This document shows, piece after piece, positions 1 through 8,225 of a stretch of DNA of 53,446 nucleotides; the stretch's first letter is position 1; every line of letters begins with the position of its first letter. The stretch is from an uncultured Oscillibacter sp. (GTDB taxonomy: Bacteria > Bacillota > Clostridia > Oscillospirales > Oscillospiraceae): contig CAJUJW010000013.1 of assembly GCA_910586735.1 (NCBI GenBank), positions 1 to 53,446 on the forward strand, given 5' to 3'. The position numbers and the translations under genes were made by a program. Under the pieces are notes generated by a model. It searched no databases. It was not told the origin of the DNA and saw only the letters and a list, made by a program, of their open reading frames with translations.

Positions 1-141
1 CATTTCAGCGACACCGCCCAGGAGACAATCAATGACAAAATTCTGCGTTTAATTCGGCGCGAGGCCGTGACAAACGGCACTGACTGTGGTAAAATGGGGA
101 TACCACAAACGAGCCAGCCGCTTGAAGGGAGTTCAACATGA
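1..141 (+). CDS. TnpW-family transposon-encoded protein, C-terminal part
   Basis: The frame is open from the left edge to a TGA at 139-141 and encodes about 46 residues. It begins HFSDTAQETINDKILRLI, which matches the conserved C-terminal part of small TnpW-family proteins carried by Tn4451-like and related Clostridia elements. This is recognised from memory, not searched. The stop codon overlaps the ATG of the serine recombinase as ATGA, so the two genes are probably translationally coupled in one operon. The role of TnpW is not known. The N-terminus lies outside the window. Confidence 0.6.
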   Translation, partial: HFSDTAQETINDKILRLIRREAVTNGTDCGKMGIPQTSQPLEGSST

Positions 142-1931
142 ACGAGAAGCGGTTGGAGCCAGAGAAGATTACGGCATTATACGAGCGTCTTAGCCGTGAT
201 GATGAGCAAATTGGGGACAGTAACTCAATCGTGAATCAAAAGGCTATGCTTGAAAGCTATGCCGCTCAGCGGGGTTTTACCAACATTTCCCATTACACGG
301 ATGACGGATGGAGCGGGGCTAACTTCGAGCGGCCCAGTTGGAAACAGCTTGTGGCGGACATTGAGGCCGGGAAGGTCGGCTGTGTGATCGCCAAGGATAT
401 GAGCCGTGTCGGGCGTGACTATCTGCAAACGGGTTTTTATACCGAGGTTCTTTTCAGACAACATGGCGTTCGGTTCATTGCTATCTCTAATGGTGTGGAC
501 AGCGAGGACCAGAGTACAGGGGAGTTTGCCCCGTTCATCAACATTATGAGCGAGTGGTACGTGCGCGATTGCAGCCGCAAGCAAAAAGCACAGTATCAGA
601 TACGGGGTAAGTCCGGCAAGCCTGTCACCAACACGATTCCCTATGGGTTCAAGAAGGACCCGGATGAAAAACACCACTGGCTGGTGGACGATGAAGCAGC
701 GGACGTTGTGCGCCGCATTTTCCATTTGAGTGCGGAAGGAAAAGGCCCTCTTGCGATTGCCAGAATCCTGATGGAAGATAAGGTGGAACGTCCCTCCTAC
801 TATCTCGCCCAACGGGGCCGGGGAACGTGTCAGAGCAAAACGGATATGTCCCGCCCCTATGACTGGACGGATGCCACGATTCGGGATATGCTTGCCAAGC
901 CGGAATATATGGGCCACACGGTTAACTTCCGAGCCTATAAGCCCTCTTACAAAGACAAGAAGATGATTAAGCGTCCGCCGGAGGAATGGCTGATTTTTGA
1001 GAATACCCACGAGGCCATTGTTGACCAGGAGACGTGGAAGCTGGCCCAACGAGTACGGCAGACGGTACGCCGGACGGACACCACGGGTGAGGCTAATCCC
1101 CTGACTGGGCTGATGTTCTGCGCCGACTGTGGAGCCAGAATGTATAATCATAAGCGGGGCGGCAGGGCATTAAGGGAGGGCTGGAAGCCTGACCCGGAAA
1201 GCGGTCTTTACGCTGGCGATAATTATAATTGCGCCACCTATATGCTGACCGCAAAACAGTCAGAACAAAAGTGTTGCAGTCACTATATCTCTACGAAAGC
1301 AGTTCGGGCGTTGCTGCTTGACACTATCAGGACAGTCAGCACCTACGCTATCTCTGATGAAAAAGGGTTTATGGAAAAGATTCGCGCCGCCTCTCAGCTT
1401 CAACAGGACAACGCCGCAAAGGAATTGAAACGCAAGCTGAACCGGGACCGCAAGCGTTCCTCTGAGCTGGATGGTCTGATTCAAAAACTCTATGAATCCT
1501 TTGCCACGGGCAGTCTGACAGAGAAGCGGTTCAAGTTGCTGTCGGACGGCTATGAGCGTGAGCAGGAGGAATTGGATGCGGCGATTGAGCGTGAGCAGGC
1601 GGAGCTTGATGCGTTCAACGCCGACACGGACCGGGCCGGGCAGTTTTTGGATTTGGTCAAGCGGTACACCGATTTCTCGGTGCTGACCACGCCGATGATT
1701 TTTGAGTTTGTGGACAAGATCGTCGTCCATGCGCCGGACAGGTCCAGCGGCGAACGGATGCAGGAGGTTGACATTTACCTGAAGTTCATCGGCAAGTTTG
1801 ATGTGCCTATCCCGGAGCCTACGCCGGAGGAACTGGCAGAACAGGAGCGGTTGCGGAAGAAACGGGAAAAGCAGAGGGAATACTCCCGGCGCTCCCGTGA
1901 AAAGAAGAAACGGGCGGCGGCCCAAAGTTGA
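138..1931 (+). CDS. large serine recombinase (TnpX-like)
   Basis: This 597-residue large serine recombinase would excise and integrate the host element. The N-terminal resolvase domain (about residues 10-155) shows YERLSRDD with the likely nucleophile Ser and the KDMSRVGRD helix. A recombinase domain follows (about 165-290). A zinc ribbon starts with CADCGARM near residue 331 and is completed by later Cys residues in a CCSHY segment. A coiled coil (about 410-500) and a basic DUF4368-like tail ending in a Lys/Arg-rich stretch complete it. The length is normal for the family and the frame is intact. The start overlaps the preceding stop, with GAAGGGAG about 8 nt upstream. A strong terminator follows. 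The gene probably sits near one end of the element. Confidence 0.93.
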   Translation: MNEKRLEPEKITALYERLSRDDEQIGDSNSIVNQKAMLESYAAQRGFTNISHYTDDGWSGANFERPSWKQLVADIEAGKVGCVIAKDMSRVGRDYLQTGFYTEVLFRQHGVRFIAISNGVDSEDQSTGEFAPFINIMSEWYVRDCSRKQKAQYQIRGKSGKPVTNTIPYGFKKDPDEKHHWLVDDEAADVVRRIFHLSAEGKGPLAIARILMEDKVERPSYYLAQRGRGTCQSKTDMSRPYDWTDATIRDMLAKPEYMGHTVNFRAYKPSYKDKKMIKRPPEEWLIFENTHEAIVDQETWKLAQRVRQTVRRTDTTGEANPLTGLMFCADCGARMYNHKRGGRALREGWKPDPESGLYAGDNYNCATYMLTAKQSEQKCCSHYISTKAVRALLLDTIRTVSTYAISDEKGFMEKIRAASQLQQDNAAKELKRKLNRDRKRSSELDGLIQKLYESFATGSLTEKRFKLLSDGYEREQEELDAAIEREQAELDAFNADTDRAGQFLDLVKRYTDFSVLTTPMIFEFVDKIVVHAPDRSSGERMQEVDIYLKFIGKFDVPIPEPTPEELAEQERLRKKREKQREYSRRSREKKKRAAAQS

Positions 1932-1945
1932 ATATGTCATGCCAG

Positions 1946-1979
1946 AGGGCGGTTTGCGTCAAGCAGACCGCCCTTTTTG
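1946..1979 (+). terminator. intrinsic terminator after the serine recombinase
   Basis: AGGGCGGT at 1946-1953 pairs with ACCGCCCT at 1967-1974 and is followed by TTTTTG. It starts 15 nt after the recombinase stop. Confidence 0.85.
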
Positions 1980-2243
1980 TGTCCTAAATTTCAATCCATG
2001 TGAAATCAGCGAACAAAACAGCGTCAGAATTGCGATTTTTCATGGAAACACGCAACGCTGGACAGCGAACACGGTACGTTGTCCTCTGCTGGTTTTCACG
2101 GTTTCGCATGGCTTCACGCTGAACGCTGAAATCCGATGTGCGCTCCTGTGACCTGGGCATTGTGAACAGCTTGCCCAGGCCGCTGGGAGCGTTTTCAAAT
2201 TCTACGCCGGATGGCGAATACGATTATCGAAGGAGATATGATT
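1980..2243. other. intergenic region; element end or oriT candidate
   Basis: No gene is visible in these 264 bases. There is an inverted repeat CCTGGGC (2152-2158) / GCCCAGG (2173-2179) with a 14-nt loop. It is preceded by GTGCGCTCCTG (2138-2148), which loosely recalls the nick region of MOBP-type oriT sites. The position just upstream of the HTH-MobC-relaxase operon suits an origin of transfer, and one end of the recombinase-bearing element could also lie here. Both readings are inference. Confidence 0.3.
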
Positions 2244-2453
2244 ATGAATATCAGGAACGAAATCAAAGCCTACATTGTCCGGGAGGGCTTCACCATGAGC
2301 GAATTAGTGGAAAAACTGGCGGAGCAGTACGGATGGAGCCCCAGCGTCCCCAATCTCTCCGACAAGCTGCGCCGTGAATCTTTGCGCTATAAAGAAGCCG
2401 TGGAGCTGGCCGATGCTCTCGGCTATGACCTCGTATGGCAGAAGCGGAGATAA
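2244..2453 (+). CDS. small HTH-like protein of mobilization operon
   Basis: This 69-residue protein has a helix-turn-helix-like middle (about residues 17-40, MSELVEKLAEQYGWS) and a short C-terminal helix. Similar small proteins often precede MobC in mobile elements of Clostridia and are thought to regulate the mobilization operon; the exact family is not certain. The ATG at 2244 is preferred because AGGAG (2231-2235) lies 8 nt upstream, whereas the ATG at 2238 has only 2 nt of spacing. The mobC start lies 8 nt after the stop, so one transcript is likely. Confidence 0.7.
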   Translation: MNIRNEIKAYIVREGFTMSELVEKLAEQYGWSPSVPNLSDKLRRESLRYKEAVELADALGYDLVWQKRR

Positions 2454-2461
2454 GGGGGACT

Positions 2462-2797
2462 ATGGCAAAAGAAAAGACCAGCGGAATTTATTTCAAGGTT
2501 ACAGACGAGGAACGGAGCTTAATCGAACAGAGGATGGCGCTGATGGGCGTTCACAATATGAGCGCCTATATTCGGAAGATGTGTATTGATGGCTACATTG
2601 TCCAACTGCAAATCAAAGAGCTGGACGAGTGTGCAAAGCTCCTGCGGTATACCTCCAATAATATGAATCAGATCGCCCGCCGGGTCAATTCCGGCGGCGG
2701 TGTCTATCCTGACGAGGTGGATGAAATCTGCGGCAAGCTGACGGAGGCCAGTGGGCTGTTTGGAAACATTTTGGAGCAGCTATCGAAAATCAAATAA
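2462..2797 (+). CDS. mobC: MobC-like relaxosome protein
   Basis: The 111-residue protein has the MobC (plasmid mobilization relaxosome) signature: an N-terminal ribbon-helix-helix-like part (YFKVTDEERSLIEQRMALMG) and the conserved LLRYTSNNMNQIARRVNSGG segment near residues 60-80. MobC proteins help the relaxase open DNA at oriT. The start at 2462 follows AAGGGGG by about 3-8 nt and comes directly after the HTH gene. A terminator or attenuator separates it from the relaxase gene. Confidence 0.88.
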   Translation: MAKEKTSGIYFKVTDEERSLIEQRMALMGVHNMSAYIRKMCIDGYIVQLQIKELDECAKLLRYTSNNMNQIARRVNSGGGVYPDEVDEICGKLTEASGLFGNILEQLSKIK

Positions 2798-2802
2798 CAA
2801 TC

Positions 2803-2840
2803 TGGTGGTGGGCGGCAAAATGCCGCTCACCACCATTTTT
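2803..2840 (+). terminator. terminator or attenuator between mobC and relaxase
   Basis: TGGTGGTG and GCGGCA (2803-2817) pair with TGCCGC and CACCACCA (2821-2835), with one mismatch and an AAA loop. TTTTT follows. Its place inside the operon, just before the relaxase ribosome binding site, suggests that relaxase expression depends on read-through. Confidence 0.75.
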
Positions 2841-2863
2841 CTTTTTGCGAGGAGGTTTTGAAA

Positions 2864-4267
2864 ATGGCAACAACGCGATTGATGCCCCTGCACAGCGGCA
2901 AGGGCCGGACCGTGGCTGAAGCCCTGGACCGGGTGACGGACTATGTAGAGAATCCAGAGAAAACAAACGGCGGCAATCTGGTCACGGCCTACCAGTGTAA
3001 CCAGTCCATTGCTGACCAGGAGTTTCTATTTTCCAAGCGGCAGTATGCCGTCATTACCGGCAGGGAATGGAAGGACAATGATGTGATTGCCTACCACCTG
3101 CGGCAGTCCTTCAAGCCGGGGGAGATCACACCGGAACTGGCAAACAAGATTGGCTATGACCTGGCTATGTCGCTGACCAAGGGGAAACACGCTTTTATTG
3201 TCTGTACCCACGTTGACAAACAGCACATTCATTCTCATATCGTGTTCAACTCGACCGCCATAGACTGCACCAGGAAATTCCGAAACTTCTGGCGATCCTC
3301 GTTTGCGGTTCGTAGAATTTCAGATATGCTGTGCCTGGAAAATGGCCTGTCGGTGATTGCGGAGCCGAAGCCCAGCCGGGGTAACTACGGCACATGGTTA
3401 GGTGAGGACAAACCGCCCACCGTCCGAGGGCAGTTGGAGCAGATCATCGACACCGCCCTCGGTCAAGACTGCAAGGATTTTGACAGCTTCCTTGCCGCTA
3501 TGAAAGCAGCAGGTGTAGAGGTGAAACAGGGAAAACACCTTGCGTTCAAAATCCCCAACGGCAAGAGGTTCGTCCGCTGTGATTCCCTCGGCGCGGACTA
3601 CTCCGAAACAGCGATTATGGAGCGCATTTCCGGCAAACGGATTGTCGTTCCCAGGGTAAAGGCGGCGGTGAAGTCCAAGCCCAATTTGCTCATTGACATT
3701 CAAGCGAAAATGCAGCAGGCCAACTCTCCCGGATTCGAGCGGTGGGCGAAAATTTTCAATCTCAAGGAGATGGCAAAGACGGTCATATACTTACAGGAAA
3801 ACAATCTAACTGATCTTGGAGAATTGGAAAAAGCCTGTGATGAGGCGGTTCAGAAATTCAACGATTTATCCGACCGGACGAAAGCTGCCAGTGCAAGAAT
3901 GAAGGACATCTCCGAACTGCAAAAGCACATCGGCGCTTACGGAAAAACACGAGAGATTTACGCACAGTACCGGAAATTGGCGGGCAGGAAACGGGAGAAA
4001 TTTTATGAACAGCATAGCGGTGAAATCACGGCCTGTCAAGCGGCGAAGCGGTACTTCAATTCTCTCGTTTTGAAGAAACTGCCGTCCATGCAGTCGCTAA
4101 AACAGGAGTATGCCATGTTGAAAGCGGAGAACAAAAAGCGGTATCCGGAGTACAAGCAGGCGCGAGAAAAAATGATAGAACTGCTCACCGCAAAAAACAA
4201 CGTGGAGCGGATTTTGGGTGTGACAGAGAAAGAGAAAAATCGTGACCGCCAGCAGGGGGCGCGGTGA
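2864..4267 (+). CDS. relaxase/mobilization nuclease
   Basis: A 467-residue relaxase that would nick oriT and lead DNA transfer. The histidine triad is visible in HVDKQHIHSHIVFNST (about residues 112-127). The N-terminal region holds the expected DYVENPEKT and RQSFKPGE segments, and the C-terminal third is a Lys/Glu-rich coiled coil. The ATG at 2864 is chosen because GAGGAGG (2849-2855) lies 8 nt upstream. The reading frame is intact and the length is normal. A decayed, internally deleted relative lies at 11681-12115. A terminator follows at 4315. Confidence 0.92.
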   Translation: MATTRLMPLHSGKGRTVAEALDRVTDYVENPEKTNGGNLVTAYQCNQSIADQEFLFSKRQYAVITGREWKDNDVIAYHLRQSFKPGEITPELANKIGYDLAMSLTKGKHAFIVCTHVDKQHIHSHIVFNSTAIDCTRKFRNFWRSSFAVRRISDMLCLENGLSVIAEPKPSRGNYGTWLGEDKPPTVRGQLEQIIDTALGQDCKDFDSFLAAMKAAGVEVKQGKHLAFKIPNGKRFVRCDSLGADYSETAIMERISGKRIVVPRVKAAVKSKPNLLIDIQAKMQQANSPGFERWAKIFNLKEMAKTVIYLQENNLTDLGELEKACDEAVQKFNDLSDRTKAASARMKDISELQKHIGAYGKTREIYAQYRKLAGRKREKFYEQHSGEITACQAAKRYFNSLVLKKLPSMQSLKQEYAMLKAENKKRYPEYKQAREKMIELLTAKNNVERILGVTEKEKNRDRQQGAR

Positions 4268-4314
4268 TGATTTTTCTCTCCCTGCGGGTAACAGCAGACG
4301 CCGAAGGCGGCTTA

Positions 4315-4344
4315 AAAAACCGGGCGCACTTGCGCCCGGTTTTA
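4315..4344 (+). terminator. intrinsic terminator after relaxase
   Basis: ACCGGGCGCA (4319-4328) and TGCGCCCGGT (4331-4340) form a perfect 10-bp stem with a 2-nt loop, flanked by A and T tracts. It can work in both directions. Confidence 0.85.
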
Positions 4345-4706
4345 CAGGGGTTTGGGGGCGGTCAGCCACCAACAAGCACGCGCCGGGTATATACCGGGGC
4401 ATTGCTTGCCGCTACTTATTACCCGCTACCCGGTACAATATAGCCAGCGGAAAGCGGGGGCCGACATTCAGGGTTGCATCTTGACGCAGAGCATAATAAC
4501 ATAGTGGCAAAGCGGAAGAAAAAGTGGCAGAATTGCTTGCTGGGTTTCCCCAAAGGAATTATTCTTGAAGTAGACCGCCCGTTCATCCTGCAAGAGTGTC
4601 AATGATTCGGCTGGCAGGGTGCGGCCCCGCCGCTTACCTGTGTCAAAAACACGCCTGTTGGTTCTTGCTGATGGATGAAGCAGTACCCGCACAAGGAGGA
4701 ACACCA
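4345..4706. other. intergenic; left end of truncated IS110 element
   Basis: No gene is visible. The last 200 or so bases precede the IS110-type transposase start. In the IS110 group the non-coding left end encodes a bridge RNA that guides target choice (established knowledge), so a remnant of one may lie here. The element boundary cannot be seen by eye because IS110 elements lack terminal inverted repeats. Confidence 0.35.
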
Positions 4707-5039
4707 ATGAACAATATCCCTGTGGCTGGGGTGGATGTGAGCAAGCGATTCAGCGATCTGTGCGTCCTGACCCCGGAAAATGAAGTGTTTAACAGCACAA
4801 AAATCTATCATGACCTGCCCTCAATGGAACGGGCCTTGACTCTGCTGCTACAAGCAGAGCAGCAGTTTGGAATGCGGCCTGTCGTGGTGATGGAATCCAC
4901 TTCCCATTACCACCTTATTTTGTTCCGTTTTTTTAAAAACGCTGGATATGAGGTCATTGTGGTCAATCCAATACAAAGTGGAGCGTTGAAAAATATCAAT
5001 GTCCGCAAAGTAAAAAACGATAAGGTGCGTCCATATTGA
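4707..5039 (+). pseudogene. IS110-family transposase, N-terminal fragment
   Basis: The 110 residues match the N-terminal RuvC-like DEDD domain of IS110 transposases: GVDVSK with the first Asp, and VVVMESTSHYH with the catalytic Glu. Family members are about 400 residues long. Here the frame leaves the family pattern after RKVKNDK and stops at once, so the serine-containing C-terminal half is gone and the protein should be inactive. AAGGAGGA (4693-4700) gives a good ribosome binding site 6 nt before the ATG. The break near 5025 marks the junction to the next region. Confidence 0.85.
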
Positions 5040-5047
5040 ATGATAAG

Positions 5048-5072
5048 GCCCGGAGAAATATTCTATCCGGGC
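5048..5072 (-). terminator. weak hairpin downstream of acyltransferase
   Basis: GCCCGGA (5048-5054) pairs with TCCGGGC (5066-5072) around an 11-nt loop. On the minus strand it is followed by CTTATCATT, a poor T tract. It may end the minus-strand acyltransferase transcript. Confidence 0.4.
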
Positions 5073-5113
5073 TGTACAGGGCCCATTGGATCACCTCCTT
5101 TCCGCACAACTCC

Positions 5114-5911
5114 TCATATCAGCCAGCGCCGGACGACCGGGATCCGGGACAGGACCATGTAAACGGCACAACAGCAGCAAATGATCAGCCCGGAAATCAG
5201 CGGCACCGTCAGCAGCACAGGACCGTCAATGGCCCGGAGGCCCCATCGCGCGAATGCCTGCAAAAAGAAAATATGCGTGAGATAGATGCAAAAGGAGGCT
5301 TTGGACATAAAGCCTATCAGCTTCCTGCCTGTTTGCGAAAGAGGGACGGTTTGACACAGGCCCCATATGCCCCAAACAACCAGAAAGATAAACACGCCCA
5401 TCCCCTCTAAAAAGTGATCGTTCGGTCTGCCCGTCATGTACGACATCAGGCGGGTCCCCCAAAAGGTCAGAAGAAATCCGGCCAAAAGGATCAAGACGGA
5501 ACTGCTTCGGTTTGGCCGGGGATGATAGACAGACAGGTAATGACCCAGCAGCATGTAGCCGGTGGAGGCGTAGGTCATATTCATCCTCCACTGAACAGGG
5601 ATTCCGTTCAGCAGCGTAAACGCCCAGAAGAAGAGAGCGGCTAATATCCTGGGTAAATTTTGGGTATAGAGCTTTTGGAAGGTCAGTTCCTTTTCCGGCT
5701 TCAGGAGCAGGGCCCCGCTGGCCATGAAAAACAGCGGGACGCACGCGTGCGCGAGACTGGTCCAAAGCACAGCCGAGTACCAGGCCGTAGTTCCAACCAC
5801 GCCTCCGGAAAAGGGAGCGGCGGCCACATGACACAGCACAACGCTCCAGATGGCGGCGGTTTTCACCATGTCAATTTTATGGCCCCGTGGCAGGCGGGTA
5901 TCAGAAATCAT
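5114..5911 (-). CDS. acyltransferase 3 family membrane protein, shortened
   Basis: This 265-residue multi-pass membrane protein resembles acyltransferase family 3, which acylates surface sugars. The N-terminal part has the typical opening helices with a conserved His (VVLCHVAAAPF) and a second helix (ACVPLFFMASGALLL). Family members usually have 320-370 residues. Here the middle is short: the segment after FFWAFTLLNG joins almost directly to the GYMLLGHYLS helix, so about 80-100 residues of the usual core seem to be missing. It may be an in-frame deletion derivative with no function. The start codon at 5911 lacks a strong ribosome binding site. Confidence 0.65.
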   Translation of the reverse strand: MISDTRLPRGHKIDMVKTAAIWSVVLCHVAAAPFSGGVVGTTAWYSAVLWTSLAHACVPLFFMASGALLLKPEKELTFQKLYTQNLPRILAALFFWAFTLLNGIPVQWRMNMTYASTGYMLLGHYLSVYHPRPNRSSSVLILLAGFLLTFWGTRLMSYMTGRPNDHFLEGMGVFIFLVVWGIWGLCQTVPLSQTGRKLIGFMSKASFCIYLTHIFFLQAFARWGLRAIDGPVLLTVPLISGLIICCCCAVYMVLSRIPVVRRWLI

Positions 5912-5956
5912 ATGAAAATGCCCTCTATGATAAAAAATTTGACGTTTCTCGGATTC

Positions 5957-6463
5957 TCATAAGCACCGAAAGCTCATTAGGAAGAACTCCTTTGGGCATC
6001 CGTGCTTGGAGAGTGTTTTCGCGTGGTAGGTTTCATTGTTCATAATATGAGCGGCTTGCGGCTGAGAGAGGCGGCGGTCATCCAGCAGGGAAGCATGTTG
6101 AAGCAATGTCCGCATTGCCCAGTTCAGTGCCGCGGTGGATTCCGCACCAAGGGACTGGGAAATGTTCAGCGGCCCGGACAAGGCAAAATACCGCGCGGCT
6201 TCAAATTCCGAAAGCCCCTCCCGAAGGATGACCGCCCGGATTTCGCCTTGCACAAGCTCCGGCAGATGCTTCCAGTCCGCTGGATCCATGCCATAGAGCA
6301 GGATACAATAGCGGCTGGCGCGGTTCATCGCCAGCACCGTTTTTCTGCCCTGGACGGTCAGCAGGTGAACGTCCCAGCAGAAAAACGGGGCCGCAGTTGG
6401 CTCCGGCGGCGGAGTCTCCATTTTTAAGTGCTTTTGCAGAGGGATCGTGTAGCTTAATTCCAT
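5957..6463 (-). CDS. DUF6933-like protein
   Basis: A 168-residue soluble protein. The segment WDVHLLTVQGRKTVLAMNRASRYCILLYG (residues 30-58) resembles the start of DUF6933 proteins, in which a DWHANL-type motif precedes a strand ending in LVN; this is recognised from memory. No signal peptide or membrane segment is seen. The function of the family is unknown. The start is set by GGAGG about 10 nt before the ATG. It stands alone between the acyltransferase (45 bp downstream) and a hairpin on its upstream side. Confidence 0.55.
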   Translation of the reverse strand: MELSYTIPLQKHLKMETPPPEPTAAPFFCWDVHLLTVQGRKTVLAMNRASRYCILLYGMDPADWKHLPELVQGEIRAVILREGLSEFEAARYFALSGPLNISQSLGAESTAALNWAMRTLLQHASLLDDRRLSQPQAAHIMNNETYHAKTLSKHGCPKEFFLMSFRCL

Positions 6464-6502
6464 TGCCGGACAGCCTCCAGATTCTTGCTTTTATGATTTG
6501 CG

Positions 6503-6529
6503 GTGGGGCCTGGGCATCCCAGGCCCCAC
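6503..6529. terminator. strong hairpin between 6551 and 6463 genes
   Basis: GTGGGGCCTGGG (6503-6514) and CCCAGGCCCCAC (6518-6529) form a perfect 12-bp stem with a CAT loop. No T tract follows on either strand, so termination is possible but not clear. Confidence 0.5.
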
Positions 6530-6550
6530 TTAACATGAGTGGTATGTGGT

Positions 6551-7333
6551 TTACTTGTACTGCATCAGGGACACCGTGATGTTGGCTTCACTACTGTCCG
6601 TGGGGCGGACGCCACAGACAAATGTGCCGTGGATATCGTCAATACCATCAGCAATGAGGAAAGCTCTGGTTAAAGTCCTCCCCGCTTCGATATCCACCGA
6701 TCTGAATCGCTCACTACCGCCAAGCGTCATCTCGCGCCCGGCAAGGCAAGTCACCGGAGAAGCCCCGTTGTTCGTTACCTTCAGAACGATGTATTTTCCC
6801 CGTTCAGGATTGAAGTAGCCCCCAGTACTGAAGCCTGTGACCGTTTGCACCCTAGTCTTGTCCTCCGCAATCAGTACTGGCTTTTCAGACGTTTTGACCG
6901 CTTTGGGATCAATCTCCGTAAAAGGACCTTTGATTGCCCCTTTCTCTGGCGAAGTGGGATTTTCTTTCAGGAAGGGGTCTTCCGCAGGATCATAAGTGCT
7001 GGGATCGAAGTTTATACCTTCTTCCGTAGGCCCCAGCACAACGCTGTTTCTTTTCTCACTCCAACTGACTTTGACATTTAAAAAGTCGGCCATCATCTGG
7101 ACAGGCAGATAGTTATATGTTGCCCCGGACCCATCTGCATAAGAAACCACAGCGGGAATTTTCTTGCCGTTCACGGCGTATCCTTCACCGGGCTTCACCC
7201 TTACTTGGTCCATAACGACGATACCGCCGGTCCCAATCTGCAGGTTCCCTGCCGCCGCCAAGGCGGTGCCTGCCATGGCAATAATCAGTGCCATAGCCAA
7301 CATTCCCGAGAAAAACAGTCTCAACTTTTTCAT
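6551..7333 (-). CDS. secreted protein with stalk (copper amine oxidase-like N-terminal) domain
   Basis: A 260-residue secreted protein. It has a signal peptide (MKKLRLFFSGMLAMALIIAM, cleavage after ALA near residue 27). Next comes a stalk/copper amine oxidase N-terminal-like domain (about 40-100: VNGKKIPAVVSY, then YLPVQMMADFLNVKVSW). A C-terminal beta-rich part (about 150-260) has no family I can name. Such stalk domains occur in wall-associated proteins of Firmicutes. The ATG at 7333 follows AAGGAG by 5 nt. It lies 30 bp downstream of the secreted protein at 7364-7924, so both are probably made from the ECF-type promoters at 8126-8265. Confidence 0.75.
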   Translation of the reverse strand: MKKLRLFFSGMLAMALIIAMAGTALAAAGNLQIGTGGIVVMDQVRVKPGEGYAVNGKKIPAVVSYADGSGATYNYLPVQMMADFLNVKVSWSEKRNSVVLGPTEEGINFDPSTYDPAEDPFLKENPTSPEKGAIKGPFTEIDPKAVKTSEKPVLIAEDKTRVQTVTGFSTGGYFNPERGKYIVLKVTNNGASPVTCLAGREMTLGGSERFRSVDIEAGRTLTRAFLIADGIDDIHGTFVCGVRPTDSSEANITVSLMQYK

Positions 7334-7363
7334 ATGGGCTCCTTTCAAATTTTCCTTTGGGCG

Positions 7364-7924
7364 TTAGCCCCAGTACTGATAAACATCATACCAGGTACGG
7401 AGTTCCGGGTGCCCGACGAGAGAAAACCCGATATCTCCGCTGACGCCAAGCTGGCTGTCATAAGTATGAACCACCAACTTCCCCGTTCTTCCACAACTGA
7501 CATCAATATCCGTAGTTCCGGGGTAGGTGCAATGAAGCCGAGCCCGAACATAGCCGTTGGTGAGCGGTTCGTTGTCGATACGAACCTCGAAATAGTTGCC
7601 GTAAATCTTTTCGGCAGTATAGGTGCAGTTGTAACTGGACCCCATGATTTCCACTCCACGCGCATAGTAGTACCTGTTACCGATCATGCCGGCGAGGGCG
7701 ATTCCGCTTTTGGCGGCGTTCATCTCGGCAATGTCGGAATCGTCGAGCGGCATAAAGGAAAAGGTCATCCCGCTTTCGGGATCGGTGTAGGAATCTCCCA
7801 TTTCCAGATAAACGCTGTTGCGTTCATCATCGGCAGCCGGTCCGGCGGCGAAGCAGGGAACGGCCAGGGCCAGGCTCATAACCAGAACCAACAGCAGGGA
7901 TGTCAGTTTGCGAATCTTTTTCAT
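7364..7924 (-). CDS. secreted protein of unknown function
   Basis: A 186-residue protein with a clear signal peptide (MKKIRKLTSLLLVLVMSLAL, cleavage near AVPCFA-A). The mature part looks beta-rich, with aromatic residues and two Cys residues (YNCTYT and VSCGRT) that could form a disulfide. I do not recognise the family. It is first in a two-gene unit with the stalk-domain protein. The upstream 5' region of about 200 nt carries two ECF-type promoter motifs spaced exactly 100 bp apart, which suggests envelope-stress or self-regulated expression. Confidence 0.7.
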   Translation of the reverse strand: MKKIRKLTSLLLVLVMSLALAVPCFAAGPAADDERNSVYLEMGDSYTDPESGMTFSFMPLDDSDIAEMNAAKSGIALAGMIGNRYYYARGVEIMGSSYNCTYTAEKIYGNYFEVRIDNEPLTNGYVRARLHCTYPGTTDIDVSCGRTGKLVVHTYDSQLGVSGDIGFSLVGHPELRTWYDVYQYWG

Positions 7925-8125
7925 GTCAATTCTCCTTTTCGTTTGTTCAATGTTTTGTTGAAAGTTATGTGCTGATTATTTACTGCACTAGGCTGCTCCT
8001 TTTGTACCACAGTGACATAGTATTGTTGGTTTCAGCTTTCTTGCAGTATATCTGGGCGGCGGAGCGCCCGCTTATGTCTGCATGGGACTCACCTCTTTCT
8101 CATTTGTAGCCTGGGGCGATCACTT

Positions 8126-8165
8126 CCCCTATTACTAAAGAACCCCCAGAACCGGAAAGAGCAAC
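8126..8165 (-). promoter_or_regulatory. ECF-type promoter motif D
   Basis: On the minus strand: GTTGCTCTTT, 9 nt, GGGGTTCTTTA, then GTAATAGGGG. It matches motif C over 40 aligned bases and matches the sigma-operon motif (A) in its -35-like GTTGC-TTT box and 9-nt spacing. It lies about 200 nt before the start at 7924. Confidence 0.6.
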
Positions 8166-8225
8166 ACAAAAAGATTGCCTTGATTGCGGTCAGGCCGTTC
8201 TCTTGTAATGCGAAGCCTTAGTTGC

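Noticed and set aside
5087..5102. Match to the 16S rRNA 3' end as evidence for an rRNA gene
   Set aside because: Only 16 bases match and the flanks do not resemble 16S; a strong ribosome binding site on the minus strand explains it better.
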